In this document: positions 32,672 through 42,892 of the stretch, piece by piece
Layout of the letters: each line of letters begins with the position of its first letter
Position numbering within the stretch: the first letter of the stretch is position 1
Origin: Enterobacter sp. RHBSTW-00994
GTDB taxonomy: Bacteria > Pseudomonadota > Gammaproteobacteria > Enterobacterales > Enterobacteriaceae
Direction: 5' to 3'
Assembly: GCF_013782625.1 (NCBI RefSeq)
Contig: NZ_CP056199.1
Location: 3,738,588-3,802,587 of the forward strand
Length of the DNA: 64,000 nucleotides
Translations under genes and position numbers: made by a program
Notes under the pieces: model-generated
Seen by the model: only the letters and a program-made list of their open reading frames with translations
What the model was told of the DNA's origin: nothing
The model's database searches: none

Positions 32672-35550
32672 TCTTTCTTACTCCAGGGCATAGATTGCTG
32701 TAATGCACTGACACTCTTCCACACTTTCCAGCCCTTCGGATTCACGTAGTCCGTTTTCCCATTCTGGCTGCCGGAAACCTGAGACAAGATGGCCATTCCC
32801 TGCGGTTTAACCACCGCCTGATGGAAGAAATCGGCAACCTTTTGAGGTGTCAGCTGTTTTATCTCTGCCACTACTTTATCACGCGAATCAAAGCTCAGAT
32901 TACCGCGATCAAAATCTTTGCTCAGTTGCGAAGCTTCTTCACCCAGCGTCTGCGGCTGTTGTGTGACTTGAGCGATAACAGCCTGCTGGATTTGAGCAAA
33001 CTCCTCAGGCTTCATGGCACGCAGTTTTTCTTCCGCTTGCGGGAAGAAGGCTTGATATCGCTGCCAAAGGTACGCAGGTTGTTTATCGCTGCTTTGCAGC
33101 AGGAAACCCAATCCCCATTGACGCCCAACATTCATTGAAAATGCAAAGACCGCATAGCCAAGTTGCTCTTCTGTGCGTAACTGGTTGTAGAACCACGGTT
33201 GAATAATCTGCCCCAACACAGCGCTTTGCGCGGAACTGGCAAATTCGTCGTAGCCTGTTGGCACAAAGACGGCAGCCAGTGCAGAGTCCGTACTGCTTCC
33301 CGCCTTCTCAAAAATCACATTCTGTTTTTTCTCAACCAGGACATCCTGGTTACGACACCAGACTTCACCTTTCGAACCCAGTTGTGTCCGTACATTCTGT
33401 GCCAGCGTTTTCGCCTGGTCTTCTCCCATGTTCCCGACAATCAGGAACTCAGGACGGGTATTGGTTTTAAGCAAGCCGCGGTAATCCAGCACATCTTTAA
33501 GCGAGATAGTGGGCAGCAACGCACGGCGCTCTTCACGCTGGAAGTACGGGATTTGCGACAACATCTGTGCAGGCATTATCGCCTGATCGTAGGCTTTGCC
33601 CTTTTCCGCAGAATCCATCATCTGCGCGTACCAGGATTTGGCCTGTTCAAACTGCTCTTCCGTTGGCGTATAGCTGAAATATCCTTCCAGCAATGCCTGG
33701 AAAAGTTGCGGTAAACGCTGGGTATAGCCATTAGCATTAACCATCAGGCCGTTATTCGCATTTGTCGAGAAGCTAATCCCGCCCACCGCGGCCTGGTTGC
33801 TGAGCTGGTCGAGCGCAATACCGGCCAGATAGTCGTTGAGCGCAAACATAACCTGGTTTTTGGCACTGTCCATCGCTTTCGGGTTACGCAGCACCACGCT
33901 GACATCCGCTTTTGGTTCGTTCGCAAAATAGCGGCTTGGGGTATACACCACACGAAGCGTCGGCTCATCAACAATAAGCTCAGGATGCGGATAGGCTTTT
34001 GTGGTTTTAATCAGCGAAAAATCATCCGGAATGTAGGGGTTCAGCTCCGGCAATTTGAGCGCAATCTGCCCGGCCTTTTTCTGCCAGTCAGAGAACGTCT
34101 GCTCACTGATTTTATCGACCTGATAAGGGGCATCGACAAAATAGGCCGTTTTATTGTGCGGTTCGTTCGGGCTGATGTACCAGATACGGGCGTTTTTCGG
34201 CGTCATCATCGCCAGGCGTGCTTTTACCGCATCAGCATCATACTGATCGGCAATATTGACCGCATCCAGCGTATGTTCCACCGGTACGCGAATCATGGTG
34301 TCTGCGAGCCATTCAACGTAGTCCATGTCCCGTGTTATAGACGGGTAACGGAAATCGAGATCCAGCACATGGGCCAGTTCATCGAAGTAGCGTTTATCAA
34401 TACCCTTATCCCGCAGCAGTGAGAGGTAACTGAAAATGGCTGCAACCACTTCATCACGGTTCGCAAGGCCTTTATCCGTAAGGGTGGCAGAGATCGCCAG
34501 CACACCACTGTTGCCGTTAACAACAGGATCAGAATCGGCACGAATACCTTCGACAAGCCCTTGCTTTTGCAACCAGTCAGAAAGTGTACCTGGGCTACGG
34601 TTACCAATAAGGTAAGTCACAAGCTCATCCGTTTTGCTGCGGAACTGCGCCGTGTTGTTATCGATACGGAACTCAATACGCAACACTTTACGCGGCAATG
34701 CTGGGACATAGTGAATCACGATCCCTTTCTGCGCATCCGTCACGACCGGCACATTAATCTGTGGTACGTCGATATTTTTATTTGGAACCCGACCAAAAGT
34801 CTGTGCAGCAATGCTCGCCAGTTCAGGTAACGGTTTATTGCTGTAAATAACCGCTTTCATGAGGTTTGCTGAATAGTACTTATCACGAAAGGCATGCAAA
34901 GCATCGAGTACAGGGTTGTTGGGTTTATCGCTCAGCGTCTCCAGATTTCCACCAGAGAAGCGTGAGCCAGGGTGAGCCGGGTTGATGGTTTCGGCACTCA
35001 CCTGCGCCATTCGCATACCATCACGTGTGCGAGCCATGGTCAGTTCGGCATTCACCGCGTTGCGCTCACGGTCGGCATATTTTTTATCTAACAGAGGCGC
35101 GGCAATCGCATCCGCAAGACGGTCTACCGCCCCTTCCAGCGCATCATTTTCGACTTCGAGATAAAACGCCGTGCGATAGGGTGCAGTACTGGCATTGTGG
35201 CTGCCGCCATGCATTTTCAGAAATTCGGATAAGCTATCCGGCTGAGGGTATTTTTTAGACCCCATCAGCGTCATGTGTTCCAGATAGTGGGCAAGCCCTG
35301 GGTGAGCATCAGGGTCTTCAAGCGACCCAACAGGAACAACCAGCGCTGACAGCGATTTCACCGCCTGTGGATCGGAAACCAACAGTACAGTCATGCCGTT
35401 ATCAAGACGAATCGCCTGATACTGACGGGTATCTTTTTCGCTCTTACGGATAGTTTCCTGAACGGGTTGCCAACCGGAGTCTGCCTGAGTGACGGGAGCC
35501 CAAAGGGCGACAAACAAAACAAACGCTTTGAACAAGGTGCTGCCTGGCAT
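32668..35550 (-). CDS. ptrA: Protease III (pitrilysin)
   Basis: Periplasmic zinc metallopeptidase of the M16 family that degrades small peptides such as insulin fragments. An N-terminal signal peptide ends at TQA (about residue 23). The inverted zinc motif H88-YL-E91-H92 is followed by the third ligand Glu169 in NAVNAEL; the C-terminal half is the catalytically inactive M16 repeat. The 960 residues match the family. It lies between recC and recB, as in E. coli, although it has no known recombination role. Confidence 0.97.
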   Translation of the reverse strand: MPGSTLFKAFVLFVALWAPVTQADSGWQPVQETIRKSEKDTRQYQAIRLDNGMTVLLVSDPQAVKSLSALVVPVGSLEDPDAHPGLAHYLEHMTLMGSKKYPQPDSLSEFLKMHGGSHNASTAPYRTAFYLEVENDALEGAVDRLADAIAAPLLDKKYADRERNAVNAELTMARTRDGMRMAQVSAETINPAHPGSRFSGGNLETLSDKPNNPVLDALHAFRDKYYSANLMKAVIYSNKPLPELASIAAQTFGRVPNKNIDVPQINVPVVTDAQKGIVIHYVPALPRKVLRIEFRIDNNTAQFRSKTDELVTYLIGNRSPGTLSDWLQKQGLVEGIRADSDPVVNGNSGVLAISATLTDKGLANRDEVVAAIFSYLSLLRDKGIDKRYFDELAHVLDLDFRYPSITRDMDYVEWLADTMIRVPVEHTLDAVNIADQYDADAVKARLAMMTPKNARIWYISPNEPHNKTAYFVDAPYQVDKISEQTFSDWQKKAGQIALKLPELNPYIPDDFSLIKTTKAYPHPELIVDEPTLRVVYTPSRYFANEPKADVSVVLRNPKAMDSAKNQVMFALNDYLAGIALDQLSNQAAVGGISFSTNANNGLMVNANGYTQRLPQLFQALLEGYFSYTPTEEQFEQAKSWYAQMMDSAEKGKAYDQAIMPAQMLSQIPYFQREERRALLPTISLKDVLDYRGLLKTNTRPEFLIVGNMGEDQAKTLAQNVRTQLGSKGEVWCRNQDVLVEKKQNVIFEKAGSSTDSALAAVFVPTGYDEFASSAQSAVLGQIIQPWFYNQLRTEEQLGYAVFAFSMNVGRQWGLGFLLQSSDKQPAYLWQRYQAFFPQAEEKLRAMKPEEFAQIQQAVIAQVTQQPQTLGEEASQLSKDFDRGNLSFDSRDKVVAEIKQLTPQKVADFFHQAVVKPQGMAILSQVSGSQNGKTDYVNPKGWKVWKSVSALQQSMPWSKKE

Positions 35551-35690
35551 TCACGACCTCTTTATCACGGCTACATCATTAACAAACTGCGTGCTGGACA
35601 CACCAGCATCTCTTTCTTTTGGTACATCGGTCCGTGATAAGAAGTGCATAATAAATGAACACCAAAATCTGTGCAATTTTTATACAGCAA

Positions 35691-38600
35691 TCAGGACTGA
35701 TTAAATTTAAACAAGGGTAACAGGTAGTGCTGCGCCTCTTTCGTGATGGTCTCGAAGTATTCTGGCTCAAGTGTACGCCACAGGCGTTGATACCAGACAT
35801 CGTCGCCTTCACCACGCACCATCATGTTTCCTTCGTACGCCTGCAAGAATTTACTACGTGCTTTCTGCAACGTTGCATCGTCCGTTAACATGGCATCATT
35901 CTGCACATCGTAACAAGCTTTTATCCACGCCCCTCCACTTTCTGGCAGGAGCAGGAGAGGTTTGTTCATCCCTTGCCGATAGCCTTCAACAAACACTGAC
36001 AGCAAGGTTAACGCCTGATCTGCAGCCATCGGAGGAAAACGCCACTCGCCCTCTTTACGCACGAACAACCGGCTTTCACCTTCATTACCACCAGCACTAT
36101 AGACAAGATGTTCGAGCCAGAGTTGCAAGCCTTGCGAAACGCTGAGCATGGATGGACGCCAGCGGAGCAGCCCGTCTGGCTGAACCTGAGAGAGCCAGCC
36201 CGTCAATTGCACACCATTGCAATTGAGGTCTATTTCGAGACTTTTCCCCGGTTGGCGACATTCGATAACACGGCCTGCAAGGGCAAGCATCTCCTGGCAT
36301 TGCGCATCCCAGGCTATTTCCCCGAATGCACCATATGGCAACTGCCCGGCAGCCCGATAACGACGGAACAGACTGTGTGCATCTTCCTGCTCGACGAGCG
36401 CGTTCAACAACTGAACATTCAACTGATAGCGCTCAAGCCCTTCAAGGGTAAAGGGTTCAGTATCAGGAATATCGCCCTCTTCAGATCGAAAGTTGACTTG
36501 TAATCGCTGCTGAAAGAATGCCCGCACCGGATGTGACCAGAAGCGCAAGAGTTGCTCAAAGGTCAGTGTGTCAAACGGGCGTGGTTCAAGCTCCTGAATA
36601 AACTCAGTGTGTGCAGTCCCCTCTTTTTTCGCCGCGGGTAGCCACTCACTGGCGTAGCTTTGATACTCACTTACGACATAGTTCATCGGATCAAAGGGCA
36701 TTCGGCTATGGCAAAACGTAATGTGCGCCTTCACGTGCTGTTCGCTTTCGTCACAATTACGCGCTTCATCCCCTGGCAGATAGTGACTCTGCCCGATGTA
36801 ATCCACCAATTCTTGCACCAGAACCGACGGAAAACGCTCACTGTTATCCTGAATTGAGCGCCCGATATAACTGATATACAACTTGCTTTGAGCTGAGATC
36901 AGCGCTTCGAGGAAAAGATAGCGGTCATCATCACGCCGACTACGATCGCCCCGTTTCGGTTTCGGACTCATCAGATCAAAACCCAGAGGCGCGAGTGCTC
37001 GTGGGTAAATACCGTCATTCATCCCCAGCAGGCAAACCACTTTGAACGGAATAGAACGCATGGGCATCAAGGTACAAATGTTGACAGGCCCGGCAAGGAA
37101 GCGCTGGCTGATTCGTTCTTGATCAAGCCTCTGGGTCAGTTCGTCACGCAATAGCGACAGGGGAACCGTCTCCGTATAGTGGGAATCAGCCCCCTCTTCA
37201 ACGATCGCCTGCCACTGCTTTTCAATGAGTGCCATTGCCGCTTCTGTTTCACTATCCGGCAGGAAGAAATCACTGAGCATCTCACGGCAAACCGGTAGCC
37301 ACTCTTCAAGGGTGCGAGGCTGTATCAGCTCACGCCGCCAGCGGTTAAGCTGCATCAACAACGAGGCCAGATGGCCAACCAGCTCAGCAATGAGACCGCT
37401 GGATTCATCATAAGGCAGAACATCTTTCCACTCGCCCTGGCTGCTCTCCATTGCGTAGCCCAGCAACATACGCGTAAGCCCAAACTGCCAGGTATGTTGA
37501 CCAGTAGGCGGGAGATCAAATTCCTGAACGTTATCGTCATCAATCCCCCAGCGCACGCCGGATTCATTCACCCACTGGCGCAGGTAGCGTAACCCTTCTT
37601 CATCAATTCCAAAGCGGGCTGCCAGTACAGGTACATCAAGTAGCGCCAGCACATCTTCAGAGATAAACCGGCTATCAGGGAGTGACAGCAAACTAACAAA
37701 TGCCTGCAATGCCGGATGAGACTGCCGCGCTCGTCGGTCAGATATTGCATAAGGCAGATAACGCTCCCCCGTGGCGCTACCAAAAACGGCCTGAATGAAG
37801 GGGCTATAGCTATCGATATCAGCCACCATCACCACGATGTCGCGCGGGGTTAAATCAGGATCGTCTTGCAGGAGTGCCAGTAAACGGTCGTGCAGGATCT
37901 CCACTTCACGCTGCGGGCTGTGGCAAACATGGATCGATATACTGCGATCGTCAGGATCCAACTTTCTCTTCCGATCGCTACGCGCAAATTCGTCGGCAGT
38001 GATCCCCGCAACGGCACGATTTTCAAGATCCAGAATGTCTAACTGGATATTGTGTAGCAAGCTATCCGGGCTGATCTCCGCAAACGCATCAACATCGCCC
38101 TCACCTGATGAAGTGATATCAGAGAGCATGTGAATATAATCGCGTCCCAATTTTCCCCAGGAGGCAAGAAGTGGATTTGGAAGGTTCTGAATACCCTCTT
38201 CATCGAAGAGCATCGATGCCGTTGCACTGTCCTTAAACAGCGGGATGGTCCGTTCTTCAAAGATGCGCCGTCTTTGCCTTGTCACCAGTCTCGAAAGCCA
38301 GCGCGAATCCTGAATATCCCCCCAATAATGGCGGCATGGGTTAGTAAACAGGATATGGATATCAACATGCTTACCCAGTGCTTTTAGCGCATCCAGATAA
38401 ACTGGCGGTAGTGCCGAAATACCACAAATAAACACCCGTGATGGCAGTCCCGTGGGGCGCTCTGAAGCGGTTTCCAGTATTGAAATGAACCGATCGTATA
38501 AATTGGCACGATGCCACAACGGTTGGCCTAGCTTCGCGGTATGTTCTACCAGCGCTTTCCACAATGGTGCTTGCCAGATCTGCGCCTCCGGCAGATCATC

Positions 38601-39065
38601 AACCAGCTCGCCAGCCTCCCAACGGGTCAGCCATTGCGGGCGATAAACCAGATATTGGTCGTAAAGATCGGCAGTACGCGATGCGAGCTGGAACAGTTTT
38701 CGTTTGTCGGTATCGTCATTGAGATAGTGGCGTAGCATAGCGAATTCATCACGCGCCAACATTTCCGGCAGCAGCGCCATCAACTTCCAGCTCATACTTT
38801 GTTTGTTGAATGCGCTCTGTTTTGGGATATCTGGCAATACGCGAACAAACATGTCCCAGATAAAACTGGCGGGGAGTGGAAATTCGATGTTCGCCGCAAT
38901 ACCGAATTTTTGCGAAAGTGACATCTGTAGCCACTGCGCCATCCCAGTGCTTTGCACCAGCACCATTTCGGGCTCAAAAGGATCGTCAAGGCGCTCTCGC
39001 TCAACAATGAACTCCATCAGCGCTTCCAGCACATCCAGACGATTTGAGTGGTAAACCCTTAACAT
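35691..39065 (-). CDS. recC: Exonuclease V subunit RecC
   Basis: Scaffold and Chi-recognition subunit of RecBCD. The 1124-residue protein starts MLRVYHSNRLDVLEALME and has the inactivated helicase-like domains and inactive nuclease-like C-terminus of the family; segments such as VCLLGMNDGIYPRALAPLGFDLM are characteristic. It starts 12 bases after the ppdC stop, so the pseudopilin genes and recC may share a transcript; ptrA follows after 140 bases, which contain a small GCTGG/CCAGC hairpin. Confidence 0.97.
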   Translation of the reverse strand: MLRVYHSNRLDVLEALMEFIVERERLDDPFEPEMVLVQSTGMAQWLQMSLSQKFGIAANIEFPLPASFIWDMFVRVLPDIPKQSAFNKQSMSWKLMALLPEMLARDEFAMLRHYLNDDTDKRKLFQLASRTADLYDQYLVYRPQWLTRWEAGELVDDLPEAQIWQAPLWKALVEHTAKLGQPLWHRANLYDRFISILETASERPTGLPSRVFICGISALPPVYLDALKALGKHVDIHILFTNPCRHYWGDIQDSRWLSRLVTRQRRRIFEERTIPLFKDSATASMLFDEEGIQNLPNPLLASWGKLGRDYIHMLSDITSSGEGDVDAFAEISPDSLLHNIQLDILDLENRAVAGITADEFARSDRKRKLDPDDRSISIHVCHSPQREVEILHDRLLALLQDDPDLTPRDIVVMVADIDSYSPFIQAVFGSATGERYLPYAISDRRARQSHPALQAFVSLLSLPDSRFISEDVLALLDVPVLAARFGIDEEGLRYLRQWVNESGVRWGIDDDNVQEFDLPPTGQHTWQFGLTRMLLGYAMESSQGEWKDVLPYDESSGLIAELVGHLASLLMQLNRWRRELIQPRTLEEWLPVCREMLSDFFLPDSETEAAMALIEKQWQAIVEEGADSHYTETVPLSLLRDELTQRLDQERISQRFLAGPVNICTLMPMRSIPFKVVCLLGMNDGIYPRALAPLGFDLMSPKPKRGDRSRRDDDRYLFLEALISAQSKLYISYIGRSIQDNSERFPSVLVQELVDYIGQSHYLPGDEARNCDESEQHVKAHITFCHSRMPFDPMNYVVSEYQSYASEWLPAAKKEGTAHTEFIQELEPRPFDTLTFEQLLRFWSHPVRAFFQQRLQVNFRSEEGDIPDTEPFTLEGLERYQLNVQLLNALVEQEDAHSLFRRYRAAGQLPYGAFGEIAWDAQCQEMLALAGRVIECRQPGKSLEIDLNCNGVQLTGWLSQVQPDGLLRWRPSMLSVSQGLQLWLEHLVYSAGGNEGESRLFVRKEGEWRFPPMAADQALTLLSVFVEGYRQGMNKPLLLLPESGGAWIKACYDVQNDAMLTDDATLQKARSKFLQAYEGNMMVRGEGDDVWYQRLWRTLEPEYFETITKEAQHYLLPLFKFNQS

Positions 39066-39077
39066 AGACGCTCCCGA

Positions 39078-39401
39078 CTATTGGCTGACCGGGCAATGCA
39101 GGCGAGTCATCTCACCACGCCGCCCCAGAGGAGAAATAAGTGTAACCGTGATGCTGACACATCCCGACTGCGTTGTCTGCCCCCGGTTAACCTGCCAACC
39201 TTCCGGCAGCGCTTTGGCTTCCAGTTGAGACTGATTCCAGGCATTGTGCCAGAGTTCGCGATATTGGTTAAAAACCGTAAAGCGAACGGCAAGTTCCCGA
39301 TGATAACCAGACAGCGCCGTGACAATTAAGACCAGCAGCATCATCGCCAGCAAAACTTCAACCATGCTAAATCCTTTCTGTTTACTCAGGGCAACTGGCA
39401 T
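39078..39401 (-). CDS. ppdC: Prepilin peptidase-dependent protein C
   Basis: 107-residue minor-pseudopilin-like protein. The type IV prepilin signature is visible: short charged leader ending in QKG, then FSMVEVLLAMMLLVLIVTAL with Glu at mature position 5. It is predicted to be processed by a prepilin peptidase and inserted in the inner membrane. Overlaps ygdB by 16 bases. Fourth of a four-gene set ppdA-ppdB-ygdB-ppdC upstream of recC. Confidence 0.9.
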   Translation of the reverse strand: MPVALSKQKGFSMVEVLLAMMLLVLIVTALSGYHRELAVRFTVFNQYRELWHNAWNQSQLEAKALPEGWQVNRGQTTQSGCVSITVTLISPLGRRGEMTRLHCPVSQ

Positions 39402-39790
39402 AACGCACTTTCCTTAAGCGGGCAAAAATCACTCCAGCCATGTGGGGAAAAAATGATCTGTCCTTCCAGGACCTTGCCAGTACGCCACGACAGCAGATCA
39501 TTGTTTCCAGCAATCAGCAAAACACGCTCATCGCTCAGAAGCTTCACACACACGCGTGCTGGCGGCTGTGCCTGTTTGCACTGAATATCGCTTTCTGGCA
39601 GCCAGTGCTGCATACGTCCCCATTCCAGTGCAGACTGTACGATGGCCTGAGACTGAAGGGACCGGCTCTCGCCACCAACCAATACACTGAAGGTATTTAG
39701 CTGCTGATTTAACCCAGAAAGCACCAGGCTACCAAGAACCAGCAACAGCAGAACCATGGCCAGTGACGACATTCCTCGCTGCCGATTCAC
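39386..39790 (-). CDS. ygdB: YgdB, DUF2509 pseudopilin-like protein
   Basis: 134 residues with a short leader MNRQRGMSSLAMVLLLLVLGSLVLSGL, resembling a prepilin N-terminus but lacking the Glu at position 5, like PilX/GspK-type minor components. The rest is a soluble domain with four or more cysteines. Function unknown; overlaps both neighbours by a few bases, so the four genes are one operon. Confidence 0.88.
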   Translation of the reverse strand: MNRQRGMSSLAMVLLLLVLGSLVLSGLNQQLNTFSVLVGGESRSLQSQAIVQSALEWGRMQHWLPESDIQCKQAQPPARVCVKLLSDERVLLIAGNNDLLSWRTGKVLEGQIIFSPHGWSDFCPLKESALCQLP

Positions 39791-40347
39791 AGGTTAAACC
39801 CTGTCACGGTATGGCGAGCGCTATAAGGGGAAGCGAGTGAGCCTGTTATTACTGCCGTCAGCTCAATATTCAGTTCTGGAGCGAAACCAGGTCGTTCAGT
39901 TTTGGTCACCACAAACTGTTGGATCCGAAGCCTGTCCGGGTCGGTGACTTTCTCCCACCCCTTCCCCTCACAGGATGTTGCACCTCGTAGTGTTTCCAAA
40001 GACCCCGATTCCAGACGAAAACCTGTCTGGTCGCTTTCAGATTGAGTGATGTCCCAATTTCCGTTGCTGTTTGCGTCCCACTGCACAATGACACAACGCC
40101 CCTGTTTACCGATCACCAGCCCTTGCCCCTGACAATTCCCAGCGCAATACCCTGCCCGCTGAAGCTGCTTTCCAATGGAAAAAAGACGCTGCCAGACCGC
40201 CTCTTCAAGCTCCCGTTGCCCAGATTGCAGCGAAATAGCCCGCTGCAGCCCGGGTAAAAAACGCGATGAGCTTAACAACAGGATGCTGCTGATCATCATG
40301 GCGATCAGCACCTCGATCAGCGAAAAACCACCTGCTCTTAGTGGCAT
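39787..40347 (-). CDS. ppdB: Prepilin peptidase-dependent protein B
   Basis: 186 residues starting MPLRAGGFSLIEVLIAMMISSILLL: prepilin cleavage site GG-F with Glu5. The start at 40347 matches E. coli PpdB; the frame extends 21 codons further without support. The core has WDANSNGNWD and LETLRGATSCEGKGWEKVTDPD, as in the E. coli protein, similar to PilW/GspJ-type minor pseudopilins. Overlaps ppdA by 10 bases. Confidence 0.92.
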   Translation of the reverse strand: MPLRAGGFSLIEVLIAMMISSILLLSSSRFLPGLQRAISLQSGQRELEEAVWQRLFSIGKQLQRAGYCAGNCQGQGLVIGKQGRCVIVQWDANSNGNWDITQSESDQTGFRLESGSLETLRGATSCEGKGWEKVTDPDRLRIQQFVVTKTERPGFAPELNIELTAVITGSLASPYSARHTVTGFNL

Positions 40348-40802
40348 GAGCTTTCTCCTGCGGTATTGCACATTCTGATACGCCCTCCATTCGAGATGAT
40401 AATCAACCACTCCCCTGCACTGCTATGTACGCGAACTCTGCCTGCCCAGGCGGTGTCACGTAACCCATAAAACCCCAGCGAAGGCGTTAACTCCGTAATT
40501 GTGACTTCGGGCCAGAGCGGCCTTAAGACAAATGGTGTTTTATCCTCGCAATCAGACACCACCGAACTGACAAGGCAGGTGCTTGTTCCATTCAATATCA
40601 GACTAAGTTTATGGTCCCGGTTGTGCCTGTTAGCGTCGTTACGCAGGAAAACGAGGTAATCGCGAACCTGACCTGCGGTTTGCCATAACCGATGCTGTTG
40701 TTGCCAGTTGTTCCAGCCATAAAGTCCCGTTGCGCTAAGAATAACCACAACAGATATCGCTACCAGGGTTTCAATTAGCGTAAAACCGTTCTCTTTTTTC
40801 AT
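40338..40802 (-). CDS. ppdA: Prepilin peptidase-dependent protein A
   Basis: 154 residues starting MKKENGFTLIETLVAISVVVILS, a clear class-III prepilin signal with Glu5, similar to GspH/FimT minor pseudopilins. The longer frame start at 40829 is less likely than the ATG at 40802. A C-terminal cysteine-rich end (RMCNTAGESSC) is present. First gene of the pseudopilin operon; no prepilin peptidase, ATPase or major pilin is in the window. Confidence 0.91.
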   Translation of the reverse strand: MKKENGFTLIETLVAISVVVILSATGLYGWNNWQQQHRLWQTAGQVRDYLVFLRNDANRHNRDHKLSLILNGTSTCLVSSVVSDCEDKTPFVLRPLWPEVTITELTPSLGFYGLRDTAWAGRVRVHSSAGEWLIIISNGGRIRMCNTAGESSCH

Positions 40803-40943
40803 GCCAGGAGTGTGGCGAAATGCAGGCATGCTGACGAGCCATGAATTGGAACATTACGAGCCGCCATCCAGTAAATTTTACCTGTTGCAGAGTGTTGCAA
40901 AACGGGCGGAAGCAGACTCGGAAAACAAAATAAAGGCGAAAAA

Positions 40944-40968
40944 AAACCGGCGCTAAAAAGCACCGGTT
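40944..40968 (-). terminator. thyA terminator
   Basis: On the minus strand AACCGGTGC-TTTTTA-GCGCCGGTT followed by TTTTTT, just downstream of thyA. It separates the ptsP-lgt-thyA operon from ppdA. Confidence 0.9.
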
Positions 40969-40986
40969 ATGTCAGGATTTGCCGTA

Positions 40987-41781
40987 TCAGATAGCGACAG
41001 GCGCTTTGATGCCCGGATGCGGGTCATACCCTTCGATCTCAAAATCATCGAAGCGATAATCAAAGATAGAATCAGGCTTACGCTTGATGACCAGTTTCGG
41101 CAGCGCACGTGGTTCTCGGGATAGCTGGAGATGTGTCTGTTCCATATGGTTGCTGTAAAGGTGAGTATCACCACCGGTCCAGACAAAATCACCCACTTCC
41201 AGATCGCACTGCTGCGCCATCATATGTACCAGCAACGCATAGCTGGCAATATTAAATGGCAGGCCGAGGAATACGTCGCATGAACGCTGATAAAGCTGGC
41301 AGGAGAGCTTTCCATCCGCCACGTAGAACTGAAAGAACGCATGGCAAGGCGCAAGCGCCATTTTATCCAGTTCGCCAACGTTCCAGGCCGATACGATGAT
41401 GCGGCGCGAATCCGGATCATTTTTCAGCTGGTTGAGAACCGTGGTGATCTGGTCGATATGACGGCCATCTGGCGTTGGCCATGCGCGCCATTGCTTGCCA
41501 TACACCGGCCCCAGATTCCCGTTTTCGTCCGCCCATTCGTCCCAGATAGACACGTTATTTTCGTGTAGATAGGCAACATTCGTATCACCTTGCAGGAACC
41601 AGAGCAGTTCATGAATGATCGAGCGCAAATGGCAGCGCTTCGTCGTCACCAGAGGAAAGCCTTCCTGTAAGTTGAAGCGCATCTGGTGGCCAAAAATAGA
41701 GAGCGTACCGGTTCCGGTACGGTCGTTTTTCGGCGTGCCCTCATCGAGCACTTTTTTCATCAATTCAAGATACTGTTTCAT
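40987..41781 (-). CDS. thyA: Thymidylate synthase
   Basis: Methylates dUMP to dTMP with methylene-tetrahydrofolate. The 264 residues equal E. coli. The catalytic cysteine lies in [13 protein letters not shown] (around residue 146), and the dUMP-binding segment is [20 protein letters not shown]. It starts 6 bases after the lgt stop, as in E. coli, where translation of the two is coupled. Confidence 0.98.
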   Translation of the reverse strand: MKQYLELMKKVLDEGTPKNDRTGTGTLSIFGHQMRFNLQEGFPLVTTKRCHLRSIIHELLWFLQGDTNVAYLHENNVSIWDEWADENGNLGPVYGKQWRAWPTPDGRHIDQITTVLNQLKNDPDSRRIIVSAWNVGELDKMALAPCHAFFQFYVADGKLSCQLYQRSCDVFLGLPFNIASYALLVHMMAQQCDLEVGDFVWTGGDTHLYSNHMEQTHLQLSREPRALPKLVIKRKPDSIFDYRFDDFEIEGYDPHPGIKAPVAI

Positions 41782-41787
41782 GGTTCC

Positions 41788-42663
41788 TCAGGAAAGTTGT
41801 TGCTGTGGACGGCGACGATACGCCCAGACCATCATAATGATGCCCGCGACAATCATCGGAATAGAGAGGATCTGCCCCATACTGATGTACTGTACCCACG
41901 CGCCAGTAAACTGCGCATCTGGCTGGCGGAAGAACTCAACGATGATACGGAATGCGCCGTAGCCAATCAGGAACAGACCCGATACGGAGCCCATAGGACG
42001 CGGTTTGCGGATAAACAGATTCAGAATGATAAACAGCACCACGCCTTCGAGCGCCAGTTCATAAAGCTGAGACATATGGCGCGGCAAGACACCGTAGGTA
42101 TCGAAAATCGATTGCCACTCAGGGTGGGATGGCAGTAACGCCACGTCTTCAGCACGAGACCCCGGGAACAGCATCGTAAACGGAACGCTCGGATCAACAC
42201 GACCCCACAGTTCACCATTGATGAAGTTACCCAGACGCCCAGCGCCCAGACCAAACGGGATCAGAGGCGCAATAAAGTCAGAGACCTGGAAGAAATTGCG
42301 TTTGGTGCGTTTGGCAAAAATGACCATCACCAGGATCACGCCAATCAAGCCACCGTGGAAGGACATGCCGCCGTCCCAGACGCGGAACAGATAAAGCGGA
42401 TCGCTCAGGAATACCGGGAAGTTATAGAACAAAACATAACCGATACGGCCACCAAGGAATACCCCCAGGAAACCTGCGTAAAGCAGATTTTCAACTTCGT
42501 TCTTCGTCCAACCGCTACCAGGACGACTGGCGCGACGGCCAGCAAGCCACATAGCAAAGATGAAACCCACCAGATACATCAGGCCGTACCAGTGAAGTGC
42601 GACGGGGCCGATTGAGAAAATGACCGGATCAAATTCCGGAAAATGCAGATAACCACTGTTCAT
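41788..42663 (-). CDS. lgt: Prolipoprotein diacylglyceryl transferase
   Basis: Inner-membrane enzyme that attaches diacylglycerol from phosphatidylglycerol to the lipobox cysteine of prolipoproteins. The 291-residue protein has about seven membrane segments, the conserved FHGGLIGVI histidine region and the signature [14 protein letters not shown]. Several substrates are encoded in the window (MltA, YgdI, YgdR). Confidence 0.97.
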   Translation of the reverse strand: MNSGYLHFPEFDPVIFSIGPVALHWYGLMYLVGFIFAMWLAGRRASRPGSGWTKNEVENLLYAGFLGVFLGGRIGYVLFYNFPVFLSDPLYLFRVWDGGMSFHGGLIGVILVMVIFAKRTKRNFFQVSDFIAPLIPFGLGAGRLGNFINGELWGRVDPSVPFTMLFPGSRAEDVALLPSHPEWQSIFDTYGVLPRHMSQLYELALEGVVLFIILNLFIRKPRPMGSVSGLFLIGYGAFRIIVEFFRQPDAQFTGAWVQYISMGQILSIPMIVAGIIMMVWAYRRRPQQQLS

Positions 42664-42892
42664 CTGTCACCACAAGATGTTGTTATTCCGCTGAAAGTGG
42701 ACAGCGGTAGAAATGCGCACCAGCCGATGGCAGGGGCTCCAAAGTTGCGAATCATAGCATAAGGCTGGCGCAGAGGATGCGCCTGAGATGTAAAAGATGT
42801 GTATATCTGGTGGTATGGCTTGTTGTCCTCTCCCTGTGGGAGAGGATGAAAAAAATGATGTTTTTTCCCCTGCGATAAGGGAACAGAGGACA
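42664..42892. other. ptsP-lgt spacer with palindromic repeat
   Basis: 229 bases. CCTCTCCC-TGT-GGGAGAGG at 42832-42850 is a perfect 8-bp stem near the ptsP stop, of the kind found at many intergenic sites in this group; on the minus strand no T-run follows. The remainder should carry an lgt promoter. No gene is supported; overlapping small frames here are coincidental. Confidence 0.5.
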
